The notes: generated from the sequence alone by a model not told the origin. 47,229 bases of DNA from Gammaproteobacteria bacterium (GCA_013288885.1 JABDBA010000012.1:2780-50008); one strand, 5' to 3'; numbered from the stretch's first letter, positions 7,628 to 16,942 are shown. Translations and numbers: made by a program.

Positions 7628-10322
7628 CTTGTGTGTCAGGTGGTTTATTTCCTGCTGATGTTGCTGGAGGATGAATAACTGGTTGTTCATTTTTGGATTG
7701 TCGCCTTCTCTCCTCTGCTCTCATGCTTTGCTGTGACAAAAGTTGAGCTTGGCTTGGCGTGGCTTTCGTAAGACCAATGGCACCCGCGCCCGGTTCAGTT
7801 TCAGGAGATAGCACAGCAGCTGAAGATTCTGAACTTTCTTCGCCTGTAACAGCAGTAGTTTTTGGCGTCGACGACAATTCTTTCACCTGAACGCGTAATT
7901 TTTCCAGTTCAACATTGGGGTCATACGCAGCACGTAGTTGTTGTTGCTTTTCGCGCCACTCTGCCGTTAATTGTTCAGTGATAAAAGCCGTATCTGATTC
8001 ATTCAGTCGACCATGTTTCCAATCATTCAATAGCATTCGTAAACCATTACGTTTCTCTGCAACTTCTCCTTTGCGAGCAATTATAATATTATTAAAACAT
8101 ACATTTGCTACACTTAACATATCAAAATCAAGACTTTGTTCTTGATATTGCTTTAATAGTACTACTACAGCCTTATCGGCTACTTTAGTGTGCAAATCTC
8201 CTTTAAGTATCTTATCTAATGGCAATTGCAATGCGATTGTACCTAATGCATTCTCCAAACTTTTTTCCTGCGGTTTTTGACACCATTCCTCTACTAATTC
8301 TTTCACTGCTGCATGTGCAGCAGCTTCTGAAGCAATAATTTCTCCACGTTTCAACTTGGCTTTTTTAAATTGTTGGTCACGTTTTTCCACCAATTTTTTA
8401 TAAACAGGATGGAGAAGATTTGCAGAATGCCTAGGGCTATTTAGGTCATCTTTATTTTCCAAGCTAGACTTTTTAAATAAGTCATTAAGTTTCTCTTCCA
8501 TTGCTTCATGTAACTCTATTTCTATTGCAGGAGATAAATCTGCATCTTTAGTACGCCATAGTTCAAGCACTATTGCTTGTTTATTAATCTTTAATTGGCG
8601 TGCTACATCATAATCATCAAAGTGGGTCATCCAGTTGTGACGCATTTTGTCTAGAATATATTTATCAAGTAAAACAAGGTCGATGGGTTCATAACCATTT
8701 TCAGATTTATGGTCTGCCGAACTTTGTTTACCGTCTTTTTTAGCGATACCTTGATTTTTAAATACAACCGGAAAAATTAACTCTTTATCTGCACTGGCAC
8801 TGTCTTTCTCATCGGCTTTTTCATCTCTATGAGCAATATCTTTACCTTGTTTTAACGTTTTCCATGCATCAAAAATAGCATCTTTTTGCCAATCGAAGTG
8901 CGCATCAAGTTGACCTTGCAAACGTTTTCTATTATCAGTCAATTTATTATCATCCAACAGTGTCACAAGTTTGCTAACCGCTGCATCATCCAATGCTAAT
9001 TTAGCTTGTGCATTCTGCAATTTGTCATTTTGCCAAGCTGATAATAAGTCTTCGATGCCTTCATCTAATCTCTTTTGACAATCTTTGGTCTCAGTCATTA
9101 GTAAATCAGGATATGGAACTACCGCTGGCAAAACGTTCGGTTTTAATGAATAATAATGATTATAGCCATTATAGCCAATATGAATGGTGGTCAAAGCACT
9201 CGCATTCAACGGGTCGGGAAAGGAAATCGTATTGCCATCAGCGTGCATAACAGCAATATTAACATTTAATGCTTTTGCGAGTGCAAGCAAAGTATACTGA
9301 TCCCCCCATTCTTTATCTTTGCTCATTCTAGCTAAATAACTATCAATATTTTCACCAATTATAAAACCAGAAAAATCTTTTTTATTGCGAGTTATGACAC
9401 TAACAGCGCGCTTTCGCAAATCTTCATGTGTTAATGTAGCAAGACCGCCATAACCCTTTAAAATAAGATCATCTTTTAATAAGCCAAGTTGCGCTGCTAC
9501 CGCATGAAATTGACAATTACCATCATCGGGAACCGTAACGCATTCATAACCTTGTGCTTGTGCCAACTTATATAAATTGGAAGCAATAGCATCTTTTTGT
9601 TGTTTAATTTCAGCGGCTTGTGTCTTTTCATCAAAAAACAGGCTAAAATTTTCCTCAGTTTCGTCAAAAATTTCATTCCACAACTCAAATGATTTCTTTT
9701 GGGCTGCTATAAATTCGCCTGAAAGTTCAACCGCTGAAAACTCTTTCTCTTCCTGCAGTTTTGACGGTTTTAGCGCAGAATTATCGGAGGAATCTAATTT
9801 AGTTTGCCCAGCTCTCGAAGCTAGATGTGTAGCAATACTTTTTTCAAAGTCTTCTAACGTTAATAGTGCTCTTCGTCTGACTAATTCTTTACCTTGATCC
9901 CCTGTTAACGGGAACCTATCGCCATATGGCACCATGCTCATCGCTGATAATGATAATTTCTGCCTCTTATTTAAAAGAAAAAAAGCTGACTGGATATTAC
10001 CACTCTTTAGTAAACGCCAAATATTTTCTGCGCTTATCTCCACAGTATCATAGTGAGTAATTTCCCCTCTCAATGCTTGATTTTCATTTTGTAGTTGTTC
10101 ATTGTCACTTTTTAAATCCGGAATCGGGGTAGGTCGTGACTTTACTTTAGCAGGCTTCGCTGCAGCTGCTTTTGCTGGAGCGATAGCAGGAACTACCAAG
10201 GGCACAACAGGAACCGCAACGACAGCAGGGCTTGTCACGGACTTCGATTCTGGAGGCGTTGGTGTTACAACAGGCGGTGGTGGAGTTGAAGGTTGTACTA
10301 CTACAGGTTGATTTGCTAACAT
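7605..10322 (-). CDS. OTU-family cysteine protease (probable deubiquitinase effector)
   Basis: A 905-residue protein with AGGAG upstream of the ATG. The OTU peptidase core is at ~255-395: nucleophile motif DDGNCQFHAVA (D267, C270), the conserved EWGDQYTLLALA helix (~338-350), and catalytic H389 in GYNHYYSL. OTU proteases cleave ubiquitin conjugates, and in bacteria without ubiquitin they are normally translocated effectors, known in Legionella and Chlamydia. Residues 1-70 are a Pro/Ala/Val-rich tail; residues 500-840 are long charged helices; the end is polar and Arg/Gln-rich. There is no signal peptide, which fits type IV delivery. Catalytic residues are all present, so activity is likely. 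Host targets are unknown. Confidence 0.85.
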   Translation of the reverse strand: MLANQPVVVQPSTPPPPVVTPTPPESKSVTSPAVVAVPVVPLVVPAIAPAKAAAAKPAKVKSRPTPIPDLKSDNEQLQNENQALRGEITHYDTVEISAENIWRLLKSGNIQSAFFLLNKRQKLSLSAMSMVPYGDRFPLTGDQGKELVRRRALLTLEDFEKSIATHLASRAGQTKLDSSDNSALKPSKLQEEKEFSAVELSGEFIAAQKKSFELWNEIFDETEENFSLFFDEKTQAAEIKQQKDAIASNLYKLAQAQGYECVTVPDDGNCQFHAVAAQLGLLKDDLILKGYGGLATLTHEDLRKRAVSVITRNKKDFSGFIIGENIDSYLARMSKDKEWGDQYTLLALAKALNVNIAVMHADGNTISFPDPLNASALTTIHIGYNGYNHYYSLKPNVLPAVVPYPDLLMTETKDCQKRLDEGIEDLLSAWQNDKLQNAQAKLALDDAAVSKLVTLLDDNKLTDNRKRLQGQLDAHFDWQKDAIFDAWKTLKQGKDIAHRDEKADEKDSASADKELIFPVVFKNQGIAKKDGKQSSADHKSENGYEPIDLVLLDKYILDKMRHNWMTHFDDYDVARQLKINKQAIVLELWRTKDADLSPAIEIELHEAMEEKLNDLFKKSSLENKDDLNSPRHSANLLHPVYKKLVEKRDQQFKKAKLKRGEIIASEAAAHAAVKELVEEWCQKPQEKSLENALGTIALQLPLDKILKGDLHTKVADKAVVVLLKQYQEQSLDFDMLSVANVCFNNIIIARKGEVAEKRNGLRMLLNDWKHGRLNESDTAFITEQLTAEWREKQQQLRAAYDPNVELEKLRVQVKELSSTPKTTAVTGEESSESSAAVLSPETEPGAGAIGLTKATPSQAQLLSQQSMRAEERRRQSKNEQPVIHPPATSAGNKPPDTQVTAQNKK

Positions 10323-10411
10323 TATTTTCTCCTATGAGTTGATGGTTTGAGACTATGAGAATTGCATACAGGTCGTTTCTCATTTACCATCGTATATAGC
10401 GTGAAACTATT

Positions 10412-10439
10412 AAACATCCGTACTCAACTACGGATGTTT
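10412..10439. promoter_or_regulatory. Perfect 11-bp hairpin just upstream of the LuxR-gene RBS
   Basis: AAACATCCGTA (10412-10422) and TACGGATGTTT (10429-10439) pair perfectly around a 6-nt loop. The hairpin ends 2 nt before the GCGAGGG Shine-Dalgarno region of the LuxR gene at 10455, and it lies in the divergent gap with the OTU gene. It could be an intrinsic terminator, a leader hairpin controlling translation, or a dyad operator. The T tract is short (4 T), which argues against a simple terminator. Confidence 0.5.
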
Positions 10440-10454
10440 TGCGAGGGCTTATTT

Positions 10455-11267
10455 ATGGAAGAGAGACTTATCAAAGAACATAGCGCTTATAAATATGCGA
10501 GCGACGTAAAACAAATTTGTGAGCATTTGTTTGCCAATACACCTATACACTATTTCGCGATATGCCGAGCTTATAAGAATGGCGATTATTCTGGATTATT
10601 GAGCGATATCAGATTCGCAGATTTCTATTTAAAGAATGATTATCAGGATATTGGCGTTGAACGCCAAATGGTGACACTGGCTTCTCATGACTTGCCTTGG
10701 AACCTGGATGCTTATAAACCCACTTCTAGAAAAGTACAACTTCTTTATGATGCAATGATCCAGCTCGGGCATGGTAGTGGCATTCTTATTCCAGTTAATG
10801 AAACTGCAGAATATAAAGAAGGCTGCATCATTACCACCCCTTATGCTGCAGATAGTCATGACCCCTATTTAATTGAAAATATTCCGTTATTAAAAAATTT
10901 TATATTGTATTTCAGAGAAAAACTTCAAATGGATAAACAGCTTCAGAAAGGTTATAATATTAGATATGAGAGCAGAATCCCTAATAATTCTATTGCCGTT
11001 GCTGATGACCCAACAACAAAATTTACCATTAAAAAATATTATTTAGGTGGCCCGTTTAATGATATTGCATTTTCCAAGCGCGAAGCTGAATGCTTGCAGC
11101 AGCTTTTTTATGGAAAAACCGCTAAAATGATTGCACAAATTTTACAGATATCACACAGGACCGTAGAATCACATATTGAAAAAATCAAACTAAAAACGAC
11201 CTGCGCCAGCTTAGCAGAACTTTGTAAAAAGCTTGAACAGTGCAACTTGTTGGATGGTATACTGTAA
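10455..11267 (+). CDS. LuxR-family transcriptional regulator
   Basis: 270 residues from the ATG at 10455. An upstream in-frame ATG exists at 10362 but would place the 10412 hairpin inside the coding region, whereas the GCGAGGG motif sits correctly for 10455. The C-terminal HTH is clear (FSKREAECLQQLFYGKT, then ISHRTVESHIEKIK). It has the same size, domain order and KREAECL entry motif as the regulator at 1641, so the two are likely paralogues. The N-terminal ~200 residues have no recognised ligand pocket. It is divergent from the OTU gene and may regulate it. It converges with the FixJ-like gene, separated by only 9 nt. Confidence 0.85.
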   Translation: MEERLIKEHSAYKYASDVKQICEHLFANTPIHYFAICRAYKNGDYSGLLSDIRFADFYLKNDYQDIGVERQMVTLASHDLPWNLDAYKPTSRKVQLLYDAMIQLGHGSGILIPVNETAEYKEGCIITTPYAADSHDPYLIENIPLLKNFILYFREKLQMDKQLQKGYNIRYESRIPNNSIAVADDPTTKFTIKKYYLGGPFNDIAFSKREAECLQQLFYGKTAKMIAQILQISHRTVESHIEKIKLKTTCASLAELCKKLEQCNLLDGIL

Positions 11268-11276
11268 AATATCTTG

Positions 11277-11894
11277 TTAGATAGATTTTTCCGTCTGCAC
11301 TAAAACATTAATTTTTACAAGTTCAGCCAAAGACTTTACTTGCATTTTTTGCATAATATGGGAACGATGTTGTTCAACTGTTGACAAAGCAATACCCAGT
11401 TGATGGGCGATCTGTTTACTAAGATTGCCGCTTACTACCAATTCCATAATTTCGCGCTCACGTGCAGTCAAGTGTGAAATTCGATTAGAATATTGCTGAT
11501 ATACACTTTGTTTCTCTTGGCTCTCTGCTAACACTTTTTGAATTTGTTCTAATAACTGATCATTATTAAAAGGTTTCAGGATAAAATCTCTGGCTCCCTG
11601 CTTCATCGCACGTACTGCTAAGGTTATATCGCCATGCCCAGTAATGATAATAACGGGTATTGGGTTTTTTCTTTGTACTAATTCTTCTTGCAATTTAAGC
11701 CCACTCATCCCCGGTAAACGGATATCAATAAGCAAACAGCCATAACGATTGGGATCATGTGCCCTCAGATAAGAAAAAGCATCATGAAAAACCTCTACAG
11801 ATAAATTGACCGATTCACAGAGCCAATGTAGGCTTTTACATATTACTGGGTCATCTTCTACAACAAAAACAGTTGGGTGATTAGTTAGCATCAT
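11277..11894 (-). CDS. FixJ-like response regulator
   Basis: 206 residues from the ATG at 11894, chosen because AGAAGGA lies 6 nt upstream; in-frame ATGs further up fall deep inside the kinase gene. Receiver domain residues ~8-125 with phospho-acceptor D57 (LLIDIRLPGMSG), the TGHGD segment and K107 (LKPF); C-terminal LuxR/GerE HTH from ~143 (LTAREREIMELV, IALSTVEQHRSHIMQKM). The layout and length match FixJ/NarL-type regulators. It overlaps the 3' end of the kinase gene by 14 nt, so translation is probably coupled and the kinase is the cognate partner. The target genes are not evident. Confidence 0.92.
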   Translation of the reverse strand: MMLTNHPTVFVVEDDPVICKSLHWLCESVNLSVEVFHDAFSYLRAHDPNRYGCLLIDIRLPGMSGLKLQEELVQRKNPIPVIIITGHGDITLAVRAMKQGARDFILKPFNNDQLLEQIQKVLAESQEKQSVYQQYSNRISHLTAREREIMELVVSGNLSKQIAHQLGIALSTVEQHRSHIMQKMQVKSLAELVKINVLVQTEKSI

Positions 11895-13578
11895 GAAAGT
11901 CCTTCTTTTGAGTAATCGGTAAAATAAATTCAAAACATGCACCACTTTGCGGTGCAGATTTTGCTGTGAGTTGTCCGCCATGTGCTTCAATAATGCTATT
12001 ACAAATTGCTAAGCCCATTCCCAAGCTATCAGGTTTGGTAGTAAAACAAGGTTCAAATACTTTGTCAGCCATTTCTGCTGGAAAACCAAGGCCATTATCA
12101 ATCACACTGACATTTATTGCGTTATTTCCACTAGATTGGCTAAGGATAATCAGTTTTTTCGGATGCTTACTAGAATTATTTTTCATTGCTTCAATGGCAT
12201 TACGAAATAGATTAAGTAATACCAATTCGATTTGAATTTTATCTGCGTCTAAATAAAGCGATGTGTGCGAAAATTTCACTTGGGTTTTTACTAACACATC
12301 ATCAAATTCTCTTTTTACAGTAGCAACTGATGCCTTGATAACTTGATGAATATCAATAGTTTCAAAATGCAACTTTCCTTTTCTTACAAAATCTTTAATG
12401 CTATGAATAATTTTACCGGCACGCTCAGCTTGTTGTGCGGCTTCTTTCATGACGCTCAGCAATTCTTGTTGTTGATATCTGCCACTTTCTAAGCGGCGTA
12501 CACAACCAACAGTAAAGTTATTAATTGCCGTAAGTGGCTGTGCCAATTCATGTGCCAATAGAGAAGCCAACTCCCCCATAGAGCTTACTTTTGCGGCTTG
12601 ATTTATTTTTTGCTGATGTCGCAGTTGCTGATCTTCATTTTGTTTACGTAATGTAATATCTCTTGTAGTACCTCTAAACTCACGTATATTATCTTCATTA
12701 TCAAACACTGCAACCACATTCGACTCCAGTTGGCGATAAGAACCATCTTTGTGCTGCCATCGCAATACCAAATCATTCCACTCACGATTCTCTTTAACGG
12801 ATAAAAAAAGCTTCGTGGCAGCACGTTTTCGATCATCTTTGTGAATAAGGTGTAAGCAGTTTTTTCCTAACAATTCTTTAGGTTTATAGCCCAGGATATA
12901 CTCTATGCTTGGGTTAGTGTAAAAGTAATTTCCATTAATATCTATTGACCATGCCCACTCTTTGGTCGTTTCGAGAAAAGTACGAAACTTTGCCTCACTT
13001 GCCTGCAATTTTAATTCAGTAGATTTTAATTCGCTAATGTCGATAATTGAAATAAGTAACTGACGTTTTTTATTTGGATGGCCATCCACTAAAATACATT
13101 CTAAATGGGCATAGAATTGACTACCGTTTTTATTAATTAATTCTAATTCACAAGTTTGCTTGACTTGCGTTGTAAAAGCGCGCTTACGGTAATTATAAAA
13201 AGTGTTTTGATGGTCTTTTGGAATGAAGTATGAAAAAGGCATTTTGATGAGCTGCCTTCTTTCATAGCCCAATAAACTGGCTCCCATGAGGTTAACTTCC
13301 ATAATAATATTTTTTTCATTGAGGCTAAAATAACCAATTGGCGCAGATTCATACAGTTCGCGATAACGATTTTGAGATTCTTCAAGGTTAAATAAACTGC
13401 GCTGCAACTCATCATTTTGCATTTCTAATTCAATTTGGTGCACATTGAGCTCATGGATTAAGCGCGAAATGTTATTATTCAATTCTTTATTATCAGCAAT
13501 CAATTCTTTTTTTAACAATTGCTCTGCCTTTTTACGCAGCAGCATGAATGGTTTTGTTTTAATGTTATTTGTTGACAT
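11881..13578 (-). CDS. FixL-like PAS-PAS sensor histidine kinase
   Basis: A 565-residue cytosolic kinase: coiled coil (1-68), PAS1 (~70-180), PAS2 with PAC (~195-312, ending FRGTTRDITLRK), HisKA of the FixL/DctB class (H343 in LLAHELAQPLTAI), and HATPase_c (N460 in NLFRNAIEAM, DNGLGFP, GMGLAICNSI). FixL senses oxygen through a haem PAS, but I do not see the haem-ligand pattern, so the signal here is open. It overlaps the CheB-CheR gene (14 nt) and the FixJ-like gene (14 nt), giving a three-gene signalling operon. It has no membrane segment, so it must sense an internal cue. Confidence 0.92.
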   Translation of the reverse strand: MSTNNIKTKPFMLLRKKAEQLLKKELIADNKELNNNISRLIHELNVHQIELEMQNDELQRSLFNLEESQNRYRELYESAPIGYFSLNEKNIIMEVNLMGASLLGYERRQLIKMPFSYFIPKDHQNTFYNYRKRAFTTQVKQTCELELINKNGSQFYAHLECILVDGHPNKKRQLLISIIDISELKSTELKLQASEAKFRTFLETTKEWAWSIDINGNYFYTNPSIEYILGYKPKELLGKNCLHLIHKDDRKRAATKLFLSVKENREWNDLVLRWQHKDGSYRQLESNVVAVFDNEDNIREFRGTTRDITLRKQNEDQQLRHQQKINQAAKVSSMGELASLLAHELAQPLTAINNFTVGCVRRLESGRYQQQELLSVMKEAAQQAERAGKIIHSIKDFVRKGKLHFETIDIHQVIKASVATVKREFDDVLVKTQVKFSHTSLYLDADKIQIELVLLNLFRNAIEAMKNNSSKHPKKLIILSQSSGNNAINVSVIDNGLGFPAEMADKVFEPCFTTKPDSLGMGLAICNSIIEAHGGQLTAKSAPQSGACFEFILPITQKKDFHDAN

Positions 13579-16162
13579 GATTCAACACATTGTATTGCTT
13601 AATTTTTTCTTCAGCAATTTTTTGAATGTTAATATTTTGAAAGGTTATTACTACTCCATCGATCATATTGTTTAAGGTACGATAGGGGATCATACGAATT
13701 TGATACCACTCGCCATCTTGATTTTGCACTTCAATTTTTTTGTATACCAAAGTTTCTAGCACTTTTTTGGCATCTTGAACCAATGTCGTATATTTGAGCT
13801 TAGAAACAATATCACTAATAGGTCGCCCGATATCCGATTGTATAAGGTTCGTCAACTCTTTAGCTTTTGGCGTAAAGCGTTTTACATTTAAATTATTATC
13901 GAGAAAAATAGCTGCAATTTCCGTGCTATGGAATAAATTTTGCATATCATCATTCGCGCGGGAAAGATCTTCTATTCTTGCTTCAAGCTCGACATTAACA
14001 GTCGTGAGTTCTTCGTTAAGTGATTGCAACTCTTCTTTGGAGGTTTCGAGTTCCTCGTTAGTGCTTTGTAATTCTTCATTGGTAGACTGCAGCTCTTCAT
14101 TACTTGAGGTGAGTTCTTCATTGGTAGTTTCAAGCTCTTCAATGGTTATTTGCAAGGTTTCTTTGGCTTTTTTTAATTCTTGCTCTAATGTGATAACCTG
14201 GTGAGCGAGTTTTTTATGCGTACTATGTTTGCTATTAAGTGGCGTGGTCGATACTGGAGGGCTAATATCTTCAATGATCACAACCTTCCAGCTTTTTTTT
14301 GACTCTATCTCATTAAATGGTCTCACCTTTAAATTAATATATTGGATCTTATCACTCTCTTTATCTTTTATTTGTAAATCATTATAAGTAACTTGTCTCT
14401 TTTGAGTGGTTACCTGTTTTAAGGCAGAAGCTAGTTTAAGTTTTAAACCAGGCCTACACATTTGCAATAAATTTAAATTAGCCGCACCAGTTGCCGGCTC
14501 AAGGTATTTGCCCGTTTTACCATAGATGTAAAGAATATTATCTTTATCATCAACAATGATGCAAGCAGGGGCGTAACTCTCTAGTAACAGTTTTTCAATT
14601 AAACTAACTATTGCTGTATCTTGGTGTTTTTTGCTTGCTGTTTTATCGTGTATTTCAGTATTATCAAAACGCATACTGGGGTCATAATCACGTGTAGCGT
14701 GTAATAGTGACGTTCCTTCCTTACGTTCAAATATCTTCCATTTTTTATCAACGGTATTAAATAAATCAGTAAAACTTCCTATATTTTCTGCAGACCCCAA
14801 AGAAAGTATGCCACCACCATTCAAGCTATAATAAAATATTTGAAATATTTTCTTTTGTAATTCACTGGTAAAATAAATTAATAGATTACGGCAGCTCAGC
14901 AAATCTAACTTAGTAAAGGGGGGATCTTTACAGATATTTTGCTGGGCAAAAATAATAGTTTTGCGGAGATCTTTTTTAACTTTATAAAACGTATTTTCTT
15001 TGGTAAAAAATTTCTTTAATCGGTCAGCGCCTACATCAACCGCAATATCGCTCGAATAAACGCCCATACGCGCTTTTTCAATAGCTGCCTCATCAATATC
15101 GGTCCCAAAGATTTGCACATTGAAATGGCGGTTTAATTCTTCCATACATTCTTGTACGCAAATGGCAATCGAGTAAACCTCTTCGCCGGTAGCACATGCT
15201 GGTACCCAGATACGGAAACAATAATCTCGGGGCTTTTTCCTTAATAATTTCATTAAGGATTTTTTAAGTGAATCAAAAGCTTCTGGATTTCTAAAGAAGG
15301 TAGTCACACCAATCAAAATATCTTTAAAAAGTATTTCGATTTCCTTGGGATTATCTTGAAGGTAGCGCACATATTGAGGTATGGAACTAGCTTGATGAAA
15401 GTTCATGCGTTTTTCAATACGTCGACAAATAGTATTATGCTTGTAACTTGAAAAATCGTGCCCAACATGAGTTTGCAATAAATTAAATATCGGCTCTAAT
15501 TCGCGCTGAATTTCTTTGGTTTGCTTAGAGGTCATCACCAGATAATCGTAATTCAAATAACTTTTAATTTTCTTCACGATATTTTCAGGCGATAGTACGC
15601 ATTCAACGCAACCCGTATCAAGAGCACTGTTAGGCATACCAGGGTATTTAGCTGTTTTTGGATCTTGGACAATGACTAATCCACCGGCTTTATGAATGGC
15701 TTTTAAGCCAAGCGCGCCATCTGTTCCTGTGCCAGAAAGAATAATTCCTATAATCTTATGCCCTTCTTCTTTGGCTAACGATTGGAAAAAGAAATCAATA
15801 GGTAAATGCACAGCTCTTGTTTTATTTCGATCAGATAATTTTAAAACTGCATCTTTAATAATTACATTTTTCGCGGGTGGAATAACGTAAACATAATCCG
15901 GTTGAATTTTTACTTCATCAATGATTTGCAAAACCTTCAATTTTGTTACTCTTTGTAAGAGCTCAGGAAGTACACTGCTATGGCTTGGCTCAAGGTGGCT
16001 GATGACAATAAACGCAATACCGGATTCAAGGGGAGTGTGGGCAAAAAGATTTTCCAGGGCTTCTAAGCCACCGGCAGAAGCGCCAACAGCAGCGATAGCA
16101 AATGATGGGCGTGGTTTAATACTGGGCTTTTGTAAGCTTACTTGCTTAATTTTCTTCCGCAT
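13565..16162 (-). CDS. CheB-CheR-PAS fusion (methylesterase/methyltransferase signalling protein)
   Basis: 865 residues. The CheB catalytic domain is N-terminal with the full triad: S29 (VGASAGG), H56 (ISHLEPSH) and D148 (SGTGTDGA). A CheR methyltransferase follows (~215-490; FFRNPEAF, WVPACATGEEVYS for the SAM site, GTDIDEAAIEKA, LDLLSCRNLLIYF). A heptad-like coiled coil (~660-735) repeats EELQSTNEEL units, and a PAS domain (~740-855) ends the protein. There is no receiver domain on CheB and no chemoreceptor gene nearby, so this is a non-chemotactic hybrid. It heads the operon with the FixL/FixJ-like pair and may feed its PAS input into that kinase. The kinase domain often fused to such proteins is here a separate gene. 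Confidence 0.93.
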   Translation of the reverse strand: MRKKIKQVSLQKPSIKPRPSFAIAAVGASAGGLEALENLFAHTPLESGIAFIVISHLEPSHSSVLPELLQRVTKLKVLQIIDEVKIQPDYVYVIPPAKNVIIKDAVLKLSDRNKTRAVHLPIDFFFQSLAKEEGHKIIGIILSGTGTDGALGLKAIHKAGGLVIVQDPKTAKYPGMPNSALDTGCVECVLSPENIVKKIKSYLNYDYLVMTSKQTKEIQRELEPIFNLLQTHVGHDFSSYKHNTICRRIEKRMNFHQASSIPQYVRYLQDNPKEIEILFKDILIGVTTFFRNPEAFDSLKKSLMKLLRKKPRDYCFRIWVPACATGEEVYSIAICVQECMEELNRHFNVQIFGTDIDEAAIEKARMGVYSSDIAVDVGADRLKKFFTKENTFYKVKKDLRKTIIFAQQNICKDPPFTKLDLLSCRNLLIYFTSELQKKIFQIFYYSLNGGGILSLGSAENIGSFTDLFNTVDKKWKIFERKEGTSLLHATRDYDPSMRFDNTEIHDKTASKKHQDTAIVSLIEKLLLESYAPACIIVDDKDNILYIYGKTGKYLEPATGAANLNLLQMCRPGLKLKLASALKQVTTQKRQVTYNDLQIKDKESDKIQYINLKVRPFNEIESKKSWKVVIIEDISPPVSTTPLNSKHSTHKKLAHQVITLEQELKKAKETLQITIEELETTNEELTSSNEELQSTNEELQSTNEELETSKEELQSLNEELTTVNVELEARIEDLSRANDDMQNLFHSTEIAAIFLDNNLNVKRFTPKAKELTNLIQSDIGRPISDIVSKLKYTTLVQDAKKVLETLVYKKIEVQNQDGEWYQIRMIPYRTLNNMIDGVVITFQNINIQKIAEEKIKQYNVLNHVNK

Positions 16163-16247
16163 TGTACACTAATCCAGTATAGGTGTAATTAAACTGACCT
16201 AATAATACCTAATTAGTAAGCCTATCACAAGAAATTTTGCGACTTCT

Positions 16248-16913
16248 CTATAACCGACGATGGTCGCGCCGCTCCACCACTGTGCCAATAATTTTTCCAG
16301 GATTTTGAGAGTTAACAATAACTGTAGGCCAATAAGAGTTACTTGGAACTAATTTAAAGCCTAATGAATTGGTGTTGGTTTTTTCATAAGGGCTATAGCG
16401 TGCTACTAAAAAAGCTTTTTCTTTTTCTAATTCAGTCAATATAATTTCGCCTGGCATGGCATTAACGCTAGGGTCTATAATGATAATATCATTTGGTTTT
16501 AAATCGGGCGACATTCGATCATCTTCGAGTATTATGGCGAATAAATCAGGGCCACTTACCTCAGCAAGCTTTTTATCAATAGTTAGATAGAGAATATCAG
16601 CATCAGGAATTTCGGGGTACTTTGCTAATTGCGAGGGGTTTAATACCGGCACAATTTTATTGTTTATGCTTCCCGCAAAAAAATTTTTACTCCCAGCACC
16701 CAGTAACAACCATTCAGGGTTAACGTTTAATATTTTTGCTACTTTAAACAGATTATGCGCCCCCATCCTCTTGGTGGTTCCTGTCTCCCACAACGTAATA
16801 GCCACCCGTGAAATCTTTTCATTTTCACCTATTTGATTCATAGCTTGAGCGAGTTCAGCTTGGCTTAGACCGATATCCAGTCGCGCTTTTTTAATCCTTT
16901 CACCCATCGTCAT
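16248..16913 (-). CDS. CI/LexA-like repressor with a dead S24 peptidase domain
   Basis: 221 residues: an XRE-type HTH (~4-68; GLSQAELAQAM, ISRVAITLWETG, NPEWLLLG) and a C-terminal S24/LexA-like domain (~105-215). In active S24 proteins a Ser in 'DSM' and a Lys in 'TVKR' form the self-cleavage dyad. Here the aligned positions are R133 (LEDDRMSP) and A171 (FLVARYS). Self-cleavage is therefore unlikely and the fold probably serves dimerisation only. It lies upstream of the cheB-cheR operon on the same strand and downstream of a second repressor with the same defect. A TTACC/GGTAA dyad sits just upstream. It could be a prophage relic or a domesticated regulator. Confidence 0.85.
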   Translation of the reverse strand: MTMGERIKKARLDIGLSQAELAQAMNQIGENEKISRVAITLWETGTTKRMGAHNLFKVAKILNVNPEWLLLGAGSKNFFAGSINNKIVPVLNPSQLAKYPEIPDADILYLTIDKKLAEVSGPDLFAIILEDDRMSPDLKPNDIIIIDPSVNAMPGEIILTELEKEKAFLVARYSPYEKTNTNSLGFKLVPSNSYWPTVIVNSQNPGKIIGTVVERRDHRRL

Positions 16914-16926
16914 TTTTATAGTCCAT

Positions 16927-16942
16927 GGTAAAATTAGTTACC
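16927..16942. promoter_or_regulatory. Operator-like dyad GGTAA-N6-TTACC
   Basis: A 5-bp inverted repeat (GGTAA at 16927-16931, TTACC at 16938-16942) lies 14 nt upstream of the repressor start. The same half-site appears in the dyad upstream of the other repressor at 17688-17721. Shared half-sites in front of two related repressors suggest auto- or cross-repression. Confidence 0.45.

Noticed and set aside
11881..13578. FixL-type oxygen sensing by haem
   Set aside because: The kinase has PAS domains and FixL-type HisKA, but I could not see the haem-ligand signature, so the signal is left open.
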